Below are positions 37,350-47,626 of a DNA stretch of 64,000 nt, one piece after another. A program made the translations under genes and the position numbers. Positions within the stretch are counted from its first letter, which is position 1; each line of letters starts with the position of its first letter. The stretch is from positions 124,001 to 188,000 of the forward strand of contig NZ_NKTY01000001.1 of NCBI RefSeq assembly GCF_003207825.1. The letters are read 5' to 3'. The notes below the pieces were generated by a model. It was not told the DNA's origin. It searched no databases and worked only from the letters and a program-made list of their open reading frames with translations. The DNA is from Komagataeibacter saccharivorans (GTDB taxonomy: Bacteria > Pseudomonadota > Alphaproteobacteria > Acetobacterales > Acetobacteraceae).

Positions 37350-39149
37350 CTACTCATCCGCCTCGTTCCCACCGCGACGCAGGCTGTCCAGCGCCAGCAG
37401 GCGGGTGCGCAGGCTCTGCCACGCGGCTTCATCCAGATTGCCCGCGCACATGCGTTCGGTATCGGCGCGGACTTCGGCGGCAAAGCGTTCGACGTTGAGC
37501 AGCGCGTAGAAATGCCACCATTCACGCCGCGGGTCGGATGCAAAAATATCGCCATCATCCTGTCCGCGCGTACGCCGCCCGCGTGTTGTGTGGACACGCG
37601 CGCAGACTTCATCCAGCCCGGTGCGCGAAAGGCAGGCGGCCAGTTCATCAGGGGATGGCAGTTCGCCCCGGGCATCATACATATCCAGCAGTTCCTCGCG
37701 CAGCGCGGCCAGATCGGCGGGCAGTTCAAGGCGGCAGTAGGCGTCCTGTACCTCATCCAGTATGGCGGGCTGCTCAAGGATGATCGCACTGAGGATGCAC
37801 TGGCGCTGCAGGTCGGCATCCACCGCAGCCACGGGCGCGGTCGCCACCGGTGCCGGCCTGCCCCCGCCACGCGCCCCGGAGCGGCGGAAGGTCTCGAAGA
37901 AACTGTCCAGCAGGGTGGAGCGGTATTCCGATGCCAGCGCCTTGTCAGGAATCAGTGCCGCGACTTCCACCAGCCTGCGCCGCAACGCCGCGCGCTGTTC
38001 GGGACCGGGATTGCGCACGCCCTCGCTCAGCAGGCCGAACAGCACCTGTCCCATCGGGCGCGCACCGTCGACAAGGGCGGCCATCGCGGCGGGGCCGTGG
38101 CGGCGGACAAGGCTGTCCGGGTCTTCCTTTTCAGGCAGGACGCAGAAGCGCAGCGTGCGATCCACGTTCAGCAGGGGCAGCGCCGTTTCCGCAGCCTTCA
38201 CCGCCGCGCGCTGGCCTGCCGCGTCACCATCGAAACACAGCACCGGCGCCGGGGCGACCTGCCACAGCGCCTCAAGCTGTTCCGCCGTCAGGGCTGTGCC
38301 CAGCGGGGCGACCGCACCGCCGAATCCGGCCTGATGCAGCGCGATGACATCCATGTAGCCCTCAACCACCAGCAGGTCGGCCTGCGCGCCGGTACCCCGC
38401 ACGGCACCGCGAGCACGATCCAGGCCGAACAGCACCCGCCGCTTGGAAAAAATCGCCGTTTCGGGACCATTGAGGTATTTGGGCTGCCCGTCGCCCAGAA
38501 TGCGCCCACCGAAGGAAACCAGCCTGCCGCGCCGGTCGCGGATGGGAAAGGTGACGCGGTTGAAGAACAGTTCACGCTGTGGCGTGCCGCTTTCATCAGC
38601 CCGCATCACACCGGCATCGCGCAGCATGGCGGGCGTTATGTCCAGTGCCGCCATTTCCGCCACCAGCGCGCCGCGCCCTTCCCCCGACCAGCCCAGTCCG
38701 AAAGCGGCGATGGTTTCATCGCTCAGCCCGCGGTCATGCAGATAGGCCAGCCCTTCCCGCCCTTCGGCCAGGTACAGCCTGCGCTGCCATGACTGCTGCA
38801 CGGCTTCAAGCACATCGCCCAGCGTGCGGGCACGTTCGTCCTGCTGCTGCCGGGCGCGGTCGGGCCGGGGCATTTCCATGCCCGCCGCCGTGGCCAGTTC
38901 TTCCACCGCCTCGGGGAAGGAGCGGCCTTCGCTCTGCATGACAAAGGTAATGACATCACCATGCGCCTGACAGCCGAAGCAGTGGTAATGGTCATCATAG
39001 ATATAGAATGATGGCGTCTTTTCCCCATGGAAGGGGCAGCATGCCTTCCAGTATTTCCCCGAACGCACCAGCTTTGTCCGTCGTCCGATAACCGGGGCGA
39101 TGGGCGTGCGGGCACGCAGTTCATCAAGGAATGCGGGGTCAAGCGCCAT
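37350..39149 (-). CDS. dnaG: DNA primase DnaG
   Basis: Makes RNA primers at the replication fork. 599 residues. CHC2 zinc domain: CCPFHGEKTPSFYIYDDHYH, CFGCQAHGD. RNA polymerase core: VTFPIRDRRGRLVSFGGRIL, KYLNGPETAIFSKRRVLFGL. TOPRIM: LLVVEGYMDVIALHQAGF, VLCFDGDAAGQRAA, PEKEDPDSLVRRHG. The C-terminal helicase-binding domain is about 440-599. Start MALDPAFLDE; upstream in-frame sequence is not coding. 22 bp after yqeY. Confidence 0.97.
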   Translation of the reverse strand: MALDPAFLDELRARTPIAPVIGRRTKLVRSGKYWKACCPFHGEKTPSFYIYDDHYHCFGCQAHGDVITFVMQSEGRSFPEAVEELATAAGMEMPRPDRARQQQDERARTLGDVLEAVQQSWQRRLYLAEGREGLAYLHDRGLSDETIAAFGLGWSGEGRGALVAEMAALDITPAMLRDAGVMRADESGTPQRELFFNRVTFPIRDRRGRLVSFGGRILGDGQPKYLNGPETAIFSKRRVLFGLDRARGAVRGTGAQADLLVVEGYMDVIALHQAGFGGAVAPLGTALTAEQLEALWQVAPAPVLCFDGDAAGQRAAVKAAETALPLLNVDRTLRFCVLPEKEDPDSLVRRHGPAAMAALVDGARPMGQVLFGLLSEGVRNPGPEQRAALRRRLVEVAALIPDKALASEYRSTLLDSFFETFRRSGARGGGRPAPVATAPVAAVDADLQRQCILSAIILEQPAILDEVQDAYCRLELPADLAALREELLDMYDARGELPSPDELAACLSRTGLDEVCARVHTTRGRRTRGQDDGDIFASDPRREWWHFYALLNVERFAAEVRADTERMCAGNLDEAAWQSLRTRLLALDSLRRGGNEADE

Positions 39150-39171
39150 CCGGCTTACCTTTCGCCGCCGA

Positions 39172-39630
39172 TCAGGCCGAAAGCTGCGCGCGCACGACAG
39201 CACTTGCGCGCGACGGGTCAAAGGCCGCGCCAAACTGTTCCTTCAGCGCCGCCATGACCTTGCCCATATCCTTCATGGAGGTGGCGTCCGTGCGGCCGAT
39301 GGCCTCACGGACCGCGGCCTCGATCGTGGCGTCATCCAGATCGGCGGGCAGGTATTCACGGATGATGGCGATTTCCGCCTCTTCCTTTTCCGCCAGTTCG
39401 GGGCGGCCACCCTTGATGTACAGCGCCGCCGACTCCGTCCGCGACTTGACCATGCCACGCAGCATGGAAATCACGGCGTCGTCGCTGACCTCGTCATCCC
39501 CCTTGGCGCGCCCCGCGATATCGACATCCTTCAGCTTCGCGGTGATCATGCGGATCGTGCCGACCTTTCCGCTCTGGCCTGCCTTCATGGCTGTTTTCAG
39601 GTCATCCTTGAAACGTGCGCGCAGGGACAT
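39172..39630 (-). CDS. GatB/YqeY domain protein
   Basis: 152 residues. The family is related to the tail of the GatB amidotransferase and probably acts on or binds tRNA; no exact role known. Signature: LRARFKDDLKTAMKAGQSGK, TIRMITAKLKDVDIAGR, EKEEAEIAIIREYLPADLDD, KDMGKVMAALKEQFG. First gene of yqeY-dnaG-rpoD, divergent from carA with a 153-bp shared region that contains two palindromes. Confidence 0.93.
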   Translation of the reverse strand: MSLRARFKDDLKTAMKAGQSGKVGTIRMITAKLKDVDIAGRAKGDDEVSDDAVISMLRGMVKSRTESAALYIKGGRPELAEKEEAEIAIIREYLPADLDDATIEAAVREAIGRTDATSMKDMGKVMAALKEQFGAAFDPSRASAVVRAQLSA

Positions 39631-39681
39631 GACTGTCAACTCCTCTGCCCGGCGGAAGGGCGAAATGCCCCCTCTGGCGCC

Positions 39682-39696
39682 GGGAATAATTTTCCC
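39682..39696. repeat. Palindrome GGGAA-N5-TTCCC, copy 1
   Basis: GGGAATAATTTTCCC, in the yqeY-carA divergent region, 88 bp before the carA ATG. The arms are exact 5-bp inverted repeats. A second element of the same form starts 38 bp downstream. Likely a dimer-binding operator; the protein is unknown. Confidence 0.6.
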
Positions 39697-39719
39697 ACCG
39701 TCCTGTTGCGGCGATATGT

Positions 39720-39734
39720 GGGAATTTTCTTCCC
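39720..39734. repeat. Palindrome GGGAA-N5-TTCCC, copy 2
   Basis: GGGAATTTTCTTCCC, same arms and spacer length as copy 1, 50 bp before the carA ATG. Centre-to-centre distance to copy 1 is 38 bp. Either copy could overlap a promoter for carA or yqeY. Confidence 0.6.
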
Positions 39735-39783
39735 AATCGCGCAGGACGCTGTTAGGCAATACTCCCGGAAGGGACATCATCCA

Positions 39784-41181
39784 ATGCCGATGACGATAGA
39801 AAGTATTATCGAACGCCTTGGCGGCGCCGAACAGGCGGCAAAGCTGACCGGTGTCAGCACCGAGGCCATTCGCAAATGGCGACAGGCCCGCGCCATACCG
39901 CCCAAGCACTGGACAACCGTGCTGCGCGCGACGGGCCTGTCACTGTCCGACCTGCAACCCGATACAGAATCCGACCGACCGGAGCCCCCGATGAGCACGC
40001 CAAACCCGCCCGCACCGGCCGACAGGCCCAAAGCCGCGACAGCAGCCCTGATTCTGGCCGATGGCACCGTCCTGTGGGGGCGTGGTTTCGGTGCGCATGG
40101 CACGGATGCCGCCATTGGCGAGATCTGCTTTTCCACCGGCATGACCGGCTATCAGGAAACCCTGACCGATCCGTCCTTCGCAGGGCAGATCATCACCTTC
40201 ACCTTCCCCCATATCGGCAACACCGGCGCCACCGCCGAAGATGATGAAGCCGATGTCGTGCGTGCCCGCGCGCTGGTGGTGAAGGAGGACCTGACCGCCC
40301 CGGCCAACTGGCGCGCGACCGAGTCGCTGGATGCGTGGCTCAGGACACGCGGCATTCCGGGCATCTGCGGTGTCGATACCCGCGCGATCACCCGCCGCAT
40401 CCGTGAAGGTGGACCGCAGACGGCGGTTGTCGCCTACCCCGCCGACGGAAAGTTCGACCTGCCAGCCCTGCAGGCCCGCGCCCGCCAGTGGCCGGGGCTG
40501 GAAGGCATGGACCTTGCACGCGAAGTCACCTGCGCCAGCCCCTATGCCTGGAGCGAGGGCGTATGGCACTGGCCCCACGGCACCGATCCCCTGCCCGAAA
40601 AGCGCCGCAAGGTGGTGGCGGTCGATTATGGCGCCAAGCGCAACATCCTGCGCTGCCTTGCATCCGCCGGGTGTGACGTGACCGTCGTACCCGCCACCGC
40701 CACGGCGGAAGAAATCCTTGCCCTCAACCCCGATGGGGTTTTCCTGTCCAACGGACCGGGTGACCCGGCGGCGACGGCGGCCTATGCGGTTCCGGCCATC
40801 CGGGGCGTGCTGGAGGCGGGCAAGCCGCTGTTCGGCATCTGCCTTGGCCACCAGCTTCTGGCCCTGACCCTTGGGGCCAGCACATACAAGCTGGCGCGCG
40901 GCCACCGTGGCGCCAACCAGCCGGTCAAGGATCTGGCGACGGGGCGCGTGGAAATCACCAGCCAGAACCACGGTTTCGCAGTGGATGAAAAATCCCTGCC
41001 AGCCGATGTGCGGGCCACCCATGTCAGCCTGTTCGACGGATCGAATGAAGGGATCGCCACCAGCCGCTATCCCGCCTTCTCGGTGCAGTATCACCCCGAA
41101 GCCAGCCCCGGCCCGTCCGACAGCCATTACCTGTTCCGTCGTTTTGTCGATCTGATCGACACCACAACCAAGACCGCGTGA
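39784..41181 (+). CDS. carA: Carbamoyl-phosphate synthase small subunit with N-terminal HTH domain
   Basis: Glutaminase subunit that supplies ammonia to CarB for carbamoyl phosphate (pyrimidines and arginine). 465 residues, about 69 more than the canonical start. Residues 1-60 form a Cro/YdaS-like helix-turn-helix: [37 protein letters not shown] linker leads to the CarA core ([20 protein letters not shown]). Class I amidotransferase triad: Cys in [12 protein letters not shown], His and Glu in [13 protein letters not shown] 39784 has GGAAGGGA upstream. ATG 39991, at the usual CarA start, has its own GGAG six bases upstream, so two products are possible. carB follows 13 bp later. Confidence 0.93.
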   Translation: MPMTIESIIERLGGAEQAAKLTGVSTEAIRKWRQARAIPPKHWTTVLRATGLSLSDLQPDTESDRPEPPMSTPNPPAPADRPKAATAALILADGTVLWGRGFGAHGTDAAIGEICFSTGMTGYQETLTDPSFAGQIITFTFPHIGNTGATAEDDEADVVRARALVVKEDLTAPANWRATESLDAWLRTRGIPGICGVDTRAITRRIREGGPQTAVVAYPADGKFDLPALQARARQWPGLEGMDLAREVTCASPYAWSEGVWHWPHGTDPLPEKRRKVVAVDYGAKRNILRCLASAGCDVTVVPATATAEEILALNPDGVFLSNGPGDPAATAAYAVPAIRGVLEAGKPLFGICLGHQLLALTLGASTYKLARGHRGANQPVKDLATGRVEITSQNHGFAVDEKSLPADVRATHVSLFDGSNEGIATSRYPAFSVQYHPEASPGPSDSHYLFRRFVDLIDTTTKTA

Positions 41182-41194
41182 AAGCCGACCCGAC

Positions 41195-44100
41195 ATGCCA
41201 AAACGGACAGACATCAGCTCCATCCTGATTATCGGCGCCGGCCCGATCGTTATCGGTCAGGCGTGCGAATTCGACTATTCCGGCGCACAGGCCTGCAAGG
41301 CGCTGCGTGAGGAAGGGTACCGCGTCATTCTGGTCAACTCCAATCCCGCCACGATCATGACCGATCCGGGGCTGGCGGATGCGACCTATATCGAACCGAT
41401 CACCCCGGAATTCGTCGAACGCATCATCCTGCGTGAAAAACCCGACGCCATCCTGCCCACCATGGGCGGCCAGACCGCGCTGAACACGGCGATGGCGCTG
41501 GACAAGTCGGGCTTCCTCAAAAAGCACAATGTCGAACTGATCGGCGCCAATGCCGAAGTGATCGACCGTGCCGAGGACCGGCAGAAATTCCGCGAGGCGA
41601 TGGACGAAATCGGCATCGAAAGCCCGCGCAGCCTGATCGCCCACACGCTGGACGAAGCGCGTTCGGCGCTGGAAAGCGTGGGCCTGCCCGCCGTCATCCG
41701 GCCGTCCTTCACCATGGGCGGTTCCGGCGGCGGCATCGCCTACAACAAGGAGGAGTTCGACCGCATCGTCTCCTCCGGTCTCGACGCCTCGCCCACCACG
41801 GAAGTCCTGATCGAGGAATCCGTGCTGGGCTGGAAAGAGTACGAGATGGAAGTCGTACGCGACACGGCGGATAACTGCATCATCATCTGCTCGATCGAAA
41901 ACATCGACCCGATGGGCGTGCATACCGGCGACTCCATCACCGTAGCCCCTGCCCTGACGCTGACGGACAAGGAATACCAGCGCCTGCGCGATGCGTCGCT
42001 TGCCTGCCTGCGCAAGATCGGCGTGGAAACCGGCGGGTCGAACGTGCAGTTCGGCATCAATCCCGTCGATGGCCGCGTGGTGGTGATCGAGATGAATCCG
42101 CGCGTGTCGCGTTCGTCCGCCCTTGCATCCAAGGCGACGGGCTTCCCCATCGCCAAGGTCGCGGCCAAGCTTGCGGTCGGCTACACGCTGGATGAACTGA
42201 CCAACGACATCACCGGCAGCACGCCCGCATCGTTCGAGCCGACGATTGACTACGTCGTGGTCAAGATCCCCCGCTTCACGTTCGAGAAGTTCCCCGGCAC
42301 CCCTGCCCTGCTGTCCACCAGCATGAAGTCGGTTGGCGAGGCGATGGCCATTGGCCGCTCCTTCCCCGAGGCCCTGCAGAAGGGCCTGCGTTCGATGGAA
42401 ATCGGGCTGGCGGGTCTGGACCCGGTCGAAGTGCCGGGCGATGGCGGTGCCGATGCATTCCGTGCCGCGCTGTCACAGCCCCGGCCGGAGCGTATCCTGA
42501 TGACGGCGCAGGCGCTGCGCGCAGGGCTGAGTGTCGAGGACATTCACGACGCCTGCCGCTTCGAGCCGTGGTTCCTGCGCGAAATCGCGAAAATCGTCGA
42601 AGCCGAGCACCGAGTGGTGCGCGACGGCCTGCCCGAAGATGCGGACAGCCTGCGCGCGCTCAAGGCGATGGGCTTCTCCGACATCCAGCTTGCCCGCCTG
42701 TCCGGCACGCAGGAAACGGAAGTGGCGAAGCTGCGCGAAAGCCGTGGCGTGACCCCGGTCTACAAGCGCATCGACACCTGCGCGGGTGAGTTCGCATCGC
42801 CCACGCCGTATATGTATTCCTCCTACGAAGGTGGATACGGCGTGCCGGAATGTGAAAGCCGCCCCACGGACCGCAAGAAGATCGTCATCCTTGGTGGCGG
42901 CCCGAACCGGATCGGACAGGGGATCGAATTCGACTACTGCTGCGTCCATGCCGCCTACGCCCTGCGCGAAGCCGGTTTCGAGACCATCATGGTCAACTGC
43001 AACCCGGAAACCGTCTCGACCGATTACGATACCTCCGACCGGCTGTATTTCGAGCCGCTGACGGCGGAAGACGTCATCGCCCTGATCCGGCGCGAACAGG
43101 AAAACGGTACCGTTCTGGGCTGCATCGTGCAGTATGGCGGCCAGACGCCGCTCAAGCTGTCGCGCGCGCTGGAAGCCGCAGGCATCCCGCTGCTGGGCAC
43201 GCCCGCGGACGCGATCGACCGTGCAGAAGACCGTGAACGCTTCCAGGCCATGCTGCACAGGCTGGGCCTGCGCCAGCCTGCCAACGGCATCGCGCGCAGC
43301 CCGACGGAAGCCGAAGCGGTGGCCGAGAAGATCGGCTACCCCGTGGTGGTCCGCCCGTCCTACGTTCTGGGTGGGCGCGCGATGGAAATCGTGCATGACC
43401 GCGCGAGCCTGCAGCGTTACATGCGCGTGGCGCTACAGCTTGCCGGTGCGGAAGTGGCCAACGGCCCCGTGCTGATCGACCATTACCTGAACGATGCGAT
43501 CGAGGCGGATGTGGACTGCATCGCCGATGGCAACGAGGTCTACGTCGCGGGCGTCATGGAACATATCGAGGAAGCCGGCATCCATTCCGGTGACAGCGCA
43601 TGTTCGCTCCCGCCCTATACCCTGTCACCCGCCATCGTGACCGAACTGAAAAGCCAGACCGAAGCCATGGCCCGCGAGCTTGGCATTGTTGGCCTCATGA
43701 ACGTTCAGTACGCGATCAAGGGACAGGAAATCTTCGTGCTGGAAGTCAACCCGCGCGCCTCGCGCACCGTGCCGTTCGTGGCCAAGGCCACCGGGGTTCC
43801 GGTCGCCAAGATCGGCGCGCGTGTCATGGCGGGTGCGAAGCTGGGTGAATTCCGCCTTGATGACCGTGCCGTCGCCCCGCATGTGGCGGTGAAGGAAGCG
43901 GTGTTCCCCTTCAACCGCTTCCCGGACGTGGATACGATCCTTGGCCCGGAAATGCGCTCCACGGGTGAAGTGATGGGCCTCGACGCATCGTTCGAGCGCG
44001 CATTCGCCAAGTCACAGCTTGCCGCTGGCGTGAAGCTGCCCCTGTCGGGTGCGGTGTTCCTGTCGGTGCGCGACAGTGACAAGGCTGCGGTGAAATCCAT

Positions 44101-44449
44101 CGGCCGCCTGCTGTCGGACATGGGCTTCCGCATCGTGGCGACACGCGGCACGGCAAAGTGCCTGCGTGAAGCGGGCGTAAGCGTGGATGTGGTGAACAAG
44201 GTGCTTGAGGGCCGCCCGAACTGTGTGGACGCCATCCGTTCGGGTGATATCCAGATGGTCATCAACACGGCGCAGGGCGCGCAGGCCGTGACCGACAGTT
44301 TCGATATCCGCCGTTCCGCGCTGACGCATGGCGTTCCCCACTACACCACCATCGCGGGCGCACGGGCGGCAACGCATGCGATTTCTGCGATGCGTGAGGG
44401 GGTTCTTGAAGTCGCGCCCCTTCAATCCTATTTTAAAGGATCATTCTGA
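41195..44449 (+). CDS. carB: Carbamoyl-phosphate synthase large subunit
   Basis: 1084 residues with the internal duplication of two ATP-grasp halves: first carboxyphosphate domain ([20 protein letters not shown], ... [20 protein letters not shown]), oligomerisation domain, then the carbamate domain ([40 protein letters not shown]). The C-terminal MGS-like allosteric domain (about 940-1084; [20 protein letters not shown]-like) binds UMP/IMP/ornithine in relatives. Paired with carA. Confidence 0.98.
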   Translation: MPKRTDISSILIIGAGPIVIGQACEFDYSGAQACKALREEGYRVILVNSNPATIMTDPGLADATYIEPITPEFVERIILREKPDAILPTMGGQTALNTAMALDKSGFLKKHNVELIGANAEVIDRAEDRQKFREAMDEIGIESPRSLIAHTLDEARSALESVGLPAVIRPSFTMGGSGGGIAYNKEEFDRIVSSGLDASPTTEVLIEESVLGWKEYEMEVVRDTADNCIIICSIENIDPMGVHTGDSITVAPALTLTDKEYQRLRDASLACLRKIGVETGGSNVQFGINPVDGRVVVIEMNPRVSRSSALASKATGFPIAKVAAKLAVGYTLDELTNDITGSTPASFEPTIDYVVVKIPRFTFEKFPGTPALLSTSMKSVGEAMAIGRSFPEALQKGLRSMEIGLAGLDPVEVPGDGGADAFRAALSQPRPERILMTAQALRAGLSVEDIHDACRFEPWFLREIAKIVEAEHRVVRDGLPEDADSLRALKAMGFSDIQLARLSGTQETEVAKLRESRGVTPVYKRIDTCAGEFASPTPYMYSSYEGGYGVPECESRPTDRKKIVILGGGPNRIGQGIEFDYCCVHAAYALREAGFETIMVNCNPETVSTDYDTSDRLYFEPLTAEDVIALIRREQENGTVLGCIVQYGGQTPLKLSRALEAAGIPLLGTPADAIDRAEDRERFQAMLHRLGLRQPANGIARSPTEAEAVAEKIGYPVVVRPSYVLGGRAMEIVHDRASLQRYMRVALQLAGAEVANGPVLIDHYLNDAIEADVDCIADGNEVYVAGVMEHIEEAGIHSGDSACSLPPYTLSPAIVTELKSQTEAMARELGIVGLMNVQYAIKGQEIFVLEVNPRASRTVPFVAKATGVPVAKIGARVMAGAKLGEFRLDDRAVAPHVAVKEAVFPFNRFPDVDTILGPEMRSTGEVMGLDASFERAFAKSQLAAGVKLPLSGAVFLSVRDSDKAAVKSIGRLLSDMGFRIVATRGTAKCLREAGVSVDVVNKVLEGRPNCVDAIRSGDIQMVINTAQGAQAVTDSFDIRRSALTHGVPHYTTIAGARAATHAISAMREGVLEVAPLQSYFKGSF

Positions 44450-44462
44450 GCGTATCGCACCA

Positions 44463-44512
44463 ACGCGGACGTCCTGCCGGTCACCATCAGTGGTCCGGCG
44501 GGGTGTCCGCGT
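44463..44512 (+). terminator. Long hairpin between carB and greA
   Basis: In RNA of the plus strand a stem of about 22 pairs can form: ACGCGGAC with GTCCGCGT at the base, three G-U pairs and then GCCGG with CCGGC, a two-base bulge (TC), and ACCA with TGGT around a TCAG loop. No T-run follows. It begins 13 bp after the carB stop. It may be a Rho-independent-like end, a processing or stability element, or an attenuator before greA. Confidence 0.5.
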
Positions 44513-44589
44513 GGCCTTGCGTGCGATATGCCCGGTTACGGCAACCAACAGTCAGTTGCGGAAACTGACCTTCACCTCGGGGACAAATC

Positions 44590-45063
44590 TTGCAGAAATT
44601 TCCGATGACAGGCCCCGGCCTGCAACGGCTTGAAGACGAACTGCGCAAGCTCAAGAGTGAAGAACGCCCCGCGATCATACGCGCGATTGCCGAGGCACGC
44701 AGCCACGGCGACCTGTCGGAAAACGCGGAATACCACGCTGCGCGTGAACGCCAGTCCTTTACCGAAGGCCGCATTCAGGAACTTGAGGAAATCGTCTCCT
44801 CCGCCGAAGTGATCGACCCGGCCAGCCTGTCGGGCGATCAGGTCAAGTTCGGCGCGCGCGTCAAGCTGGTGGATGAGGAAACGGACAAGGAAGTTTCCTA
44901 CCAGATCGTGGGCGTGTACGAAGCCGACATCAAGCAGGGACTGCTGTCCATTTCCTCGCCGCTGGCCAAATCGCTGATCGGCAAGAGCGTTGGTGACAGC
45001 GTGTCCGTTCCCGCCCCCGGCGGCGACCGGACCTATGAAATCCTGGAAGTCATCTACGGCTAG
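44590..45063 (+). CDS. greA: Transcript cleavage factor GreA
   Basis: Rescues backtracked RNA polymerase by stimulating its RNA cleavage. 157 residues. N-terminal coiled coil with [40 protein letters not shown] (acidic tip D-L-S-E-N-A-E) and [19 protein letters not shown]-terminal FKBP-like domain: [38 protein letters not shown]. Start is TTG with GGGGA six bases upstream, giving the conserved M-Q-K-F-P beginning. ATG five codons later is the alternative. Confidence 0.96.
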   Translation: MQKFPMTGPGLQRLEDELRKLKSEERPAIIRAIAEARSHGDLSENAEYHAARERQSFTEGRIQELEEIVSSAEVIDPASLSGDQVKFGARVKLVDEETDKEVSYQIVGVYEADIKQGLLSISSPLAKSLIGKSVGDSVSVPAPGGDRTYEILEVIYG

Positions 45064-45073
45064 GCGCAAAACC

Positions 45074-46270
45074 TTGATCACCTTTGAAGATATCCGCGCC
45101 GCCGCACAGCGGATCAAGGGGCGCGTGCTGCACACGCCCACCGTCCCGTGCCAGACACTCTCACGGGTTACGGGTGCGGATATCGTCCTCAAGCTCGACA
45201 ACCTGCAGGCGGTCGGCTCGTTCAAGGAACGCGGGGCCGCCAACAAGCTGGCCCTGCTGACCGAACGCGAACGCGAGCGCGGCGTCATTACCGTATCCGC
45301 TGGCAATCATGCGCAGGGCGTGGCCCGCCATGCCGCGATGCTGGGCATTGATGCGGTGATTGTCATGCCGCGCTTCACCCCTGTCGCCAAGGTGACGCGC
45401 ACTGCCGCATGGGGCGCGCGCGTCATTCTGGAAGGCGACAACTTTGCCGAAGCCACGGCACACGCCAACGCCCTGTGCCAGCGTGAAGGCCGCGTTTTCG
45501 TCCATCCCTATGACGATCCCGAAGTCATGGCCGGTCAGGGCACGTTCGCGCTGGAACTGCTTGAGGACGCCGGGCCGCTGGACACCTTCGTCTGCCCCAT
45601 CGGCGGTGGCGGCCTGCTATCGGGCTGCGCCGTTGCCGCGCGCGCCATGCGCCCGGAGATGGACATCATCGGGGTGCAGGTGGAAAATTTCTCCTCCCTC
45701 GCCGGTTTTCCGGGCGATGAGGTCATGCCTTCGGGTGGCGCCACCATTGCCGAGGGCATTGCCGTGCTCCAGATCGGTCGCCAGCCGCTGGAAGTGATCC
45801 GCGAACACGTCTCCAACGTGCTGGTCGTGCCCGAAAGTGCCATCGAAACCGCGATCACCATGCTGGCCGAAGGGGCAAAGCAGGTCAGTGAAGGGGCCGG
45901 GGCCACAGCCCTTGCCGCCGTTCTGACCTATCCCGAACTGTTCCGTGACAGGCGTGTGGCGCTACCCATCACGGGCGGCAATATCGACAGCCGCATTCTG
46001 GCCAATACGCTGCTGCGTTCGCTGCTGCGCGATGGGCGGCTTCTGTGCCTGAAAATGGAAATACCGGACCGTCCCGGCGTGCTGGCCGATATTTCGCGCA
46101 AGATCGGCGATGCCGGTGGCAACATCATCGAAGTCTCGCACCAGCGCCTGTTCACCACCCCCAGCGTGCAGGCGGCGGAACTGGAAGTCATGATCGAGGC
46201 CCGCGACCCCGAACATGCCCGCATGCTGGAAGCGGAACTGGCCAAGACCTATATCGTGCGCCGCGCCTGA
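45074..46270 (+). CDS. Threonine ammonia-lyase
   Basis: PLP enzyme converting threonine to 2-oxobutanoate and ammonia. 398 residues. PLP lysine in VGSFKERGAANKL, SAGNHAQGVARHAAM, the phosphate-binding loop CPIGGGGLLSG, SEGAGATALAAVL, and a C-terminal ACT-like domain (about 325-398: EIPDRPGVLADISRKIGDAG). The single ACT domain and ~400-residue size fit the TdcB-like form with ACT rather than the long IlvA. Start is TTG (no ATG or GTG near the fold start), 10 bp after greA. Confidence 0.93.
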   Translation: MITFEDIRAAAQRIKGRVLHTPTVPCQTLSRVTGADIVLKLDNLQAVGSFKERGAANKLALLTERERERGVITVSAGNHAQGVARHAAMLGIDAVIVMPRFTPVAKVTRTAAWGARVILEGDNFAEATAHANALCQREGRVFVHPYDDPEVMAGQGTFALELLEDAGPLDTFVCPIGGGGLLSGCAVAARAMRPEMDIIGVQVENFSSLAGFPGDEVMPSGGATIAEGIAVLQIGRQPLEVIREHVSNVLVVPESAIETAITMLAEGAKQVSEGAGATALAAVLTYPELFRDRRVALPITGGNIDSRILANTLLRSLLRDGRLLCLKMEIPDRPGVLADISRKIGDAGGNIIEVSHQRLFTTPSVQAAELEVMIEARDPEHARMLEAELAKTYIVRRA

Positions 46271-46306
46271 CCCCCGGCGGCTTAGGCAGCAACACGGACC
46301 ACACAG

Positions 46307-46348
46307 AAAAAACCCGCGAGGTGGCCTGCGCCGCTTCGCGGGTTTTTT
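46307..46348. terminator. Bidirectional intrinsic terminator
   Basis: AAAAAACCCGCGA and TCGCGGGTTTTTT pair exactly (13 bp) around a 16-base loop. T-runs are present in both directions. It lies 36 bp after the threonine ammonia-lyase stop and 100 bp past the upp stop on the other strand, so it can end both convergent transcripts. Confidence 0.88.
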
Positions 46349-46448
46349 TATCCTATTCCGCCTGAGCGCCCATAACCACGCATCTGGTCAAGGATTCCCT
46401 TCGGGGACATCCCGGCGGCCCCGGGATGCTTTCATGCGTGCTGCGCGT

Positions 46449-47102
46449 TCATTTCGTACCGAACAGGCGGTCACCCGCATCGCCCAGACCGGGGCGGATA
46501 TAGCCATGTTCGTCCAGCCCCCGGTCGATCGCACAGGTGACGATCCGCACATCGGGATGGGCCTTGCGCAGGCAGGCGATCCCTTCGGACGAGGCAAGCA
46601 GGCATACGAAAACCATACGCGTGCAACCCGCCTGCTTCAGCCGGTCGATGGCGGCAACGGCGCTGTGGCCGGTGGCCAGCATGGGGTCCACCACCAGACA
46701 GATGCGGTTGCCGACATCATCGGGCAGCTTCAGGTAATATTCGACCGGCTCCAGCGTTTCAGGGTCACGGTACAGACCGACATGACCGATCCGTGCGGAA
46801 GGGACCAGATCAAGCAGCCCGTCCAGAATGCCATTGCCCGCGCGCAGGATGGAAATCAGGCACAGTTTCTTGCCCGCAAGGCGCCTGGCCTGCATGGTTT
46901 CAAGCGGGGTTTCGATTTCCACCGCTTCAAGCGGCAGGTCACGCATGGCTTCGTAGCCGATCAGCAGGCTGAGTTCGCGCGCCAGATGGCGAAAGGCACC
47001 GGTTGACGTATCGCGCTCACGCATGAGGGTCAGCTTGTGCTGGACCAGCGGGTGGTTGACGACAATCACATCTTCATCATGCGGGGCGGCAGGCTCGGTC
47101 AT
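46449..47102 (-). CDS. upp: Uracil phosphoribosyltransferase
   Basis: Pyrimidine salvage: uracil + PRPP to UMP. 217 residues. Features: [64 protein letters not shown] site [17 protein letters not shown], and the uracil-binding end [23 protein letters not shown] at 47102 has AAGGAG five bases upstream; a GTG two codons earlier falls inside that site and is less likely. Confidence 0.97.
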   Translation of the reverse strand: MTEPAAPHDEDVIVVNHPLVQHKLTLMRERDTSTGAFRHLARELSLLIGYEAMRDLPLEAVEIETPLETMQARRLAGKKLCLISILRAGNGILDGLLDLVPSARIGHVGLYRDPETLEPVEYYLKLPDDVGNRICLVVDPMLATGHSAVAAIDRLKQAGCTRMVFVCLLASSEGIACLRKAHPDVRIVTCAIDRGLDEHGYIRPGLGDAGDRLFGTK

Positions 47103-47134
47103 ATTCACTCCTTCAGGATCGTTGGTTTGCGCTA

Positions 47135-47536
47135 TCAGCTTGCGCCATCACGCGGCACGAATGTCAGGGCCAGCCCATTCATGCAATAGCGCAGGCCGGT
47201 CGGCGGTGGCCCATCAGGGAATACATGGCCCAGATGGCCATGGCAGTGCGCGCAGTGGACCTCCGTCCTGGTCATGCCATGGCTGGTGTCGGTCGTGGTG
47301 CCGACCGCGCCGGGAATGGCATCGAAAAAGGAAGGCCATCCGCTGCCGCTCTCATACTTCGTGCCCGAACGGAACAGCGGTGTCCCGCAGCCCGCGCAAC
47401 GATATTCCCCGGCCCGCTTTTCATTGTTGAGCGGGCTTGAACCGGGGCGTTCGGTGCCGTGTTCACGCAGGATGCGCAACTGTTCGGGTGACAGGCAGCC
47501 ACACTGCTGCGCATTTGTGTTCGGAGTATCGGACAT
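47135..47536 (-). CDS. msrB: Peptide-methionine (R)-S-oxide reductase MsrB
   Basis: Repairs methionine-R-sulfoxide in proteins. 133 residues. Two structural zinc pairs: [11 protein letters not shown] and [14 protein letters not shown]. Substrate region [12 protein letters not shown] and catalytic Cys in [13 protein letters not shown]. The resolving position upstream ([15 protein letters not shown]) has no Cys, so recycling may use another cysteine or thioredoxin directly. It lies 32 bp upstream of upp on the same strand. Confidence 0.95.
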   Translation of the reverse strand: MSDTPNTNAQQCGCLSPEQLRILREHGTERPGSSPLNNEKRAGEYRCAGCGTPLFRSGTKYESGSGWPSFFDAIPGAVGTTTDTSHGMTRTEVHCAHCHGHLGHVFPDGPPPTGLRYCMNGLALTFVPRDGAS

Positions 47537-47626
47537 GGCTGTTTTTTCCTCCAGCAGACGGGCATTTCACGCTGACTGCTTTTAGGGCATGATGCCACAT
47601 AAAATAAAACAGGGAGATAATACCCC

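Noticed and set aside
39100-39783. Extension of carA upstream through yqeY and into dnaG
   Set aside because: It is open only by chance; it overlaps a confirmed gene on the other strand and the divergent promoter region.
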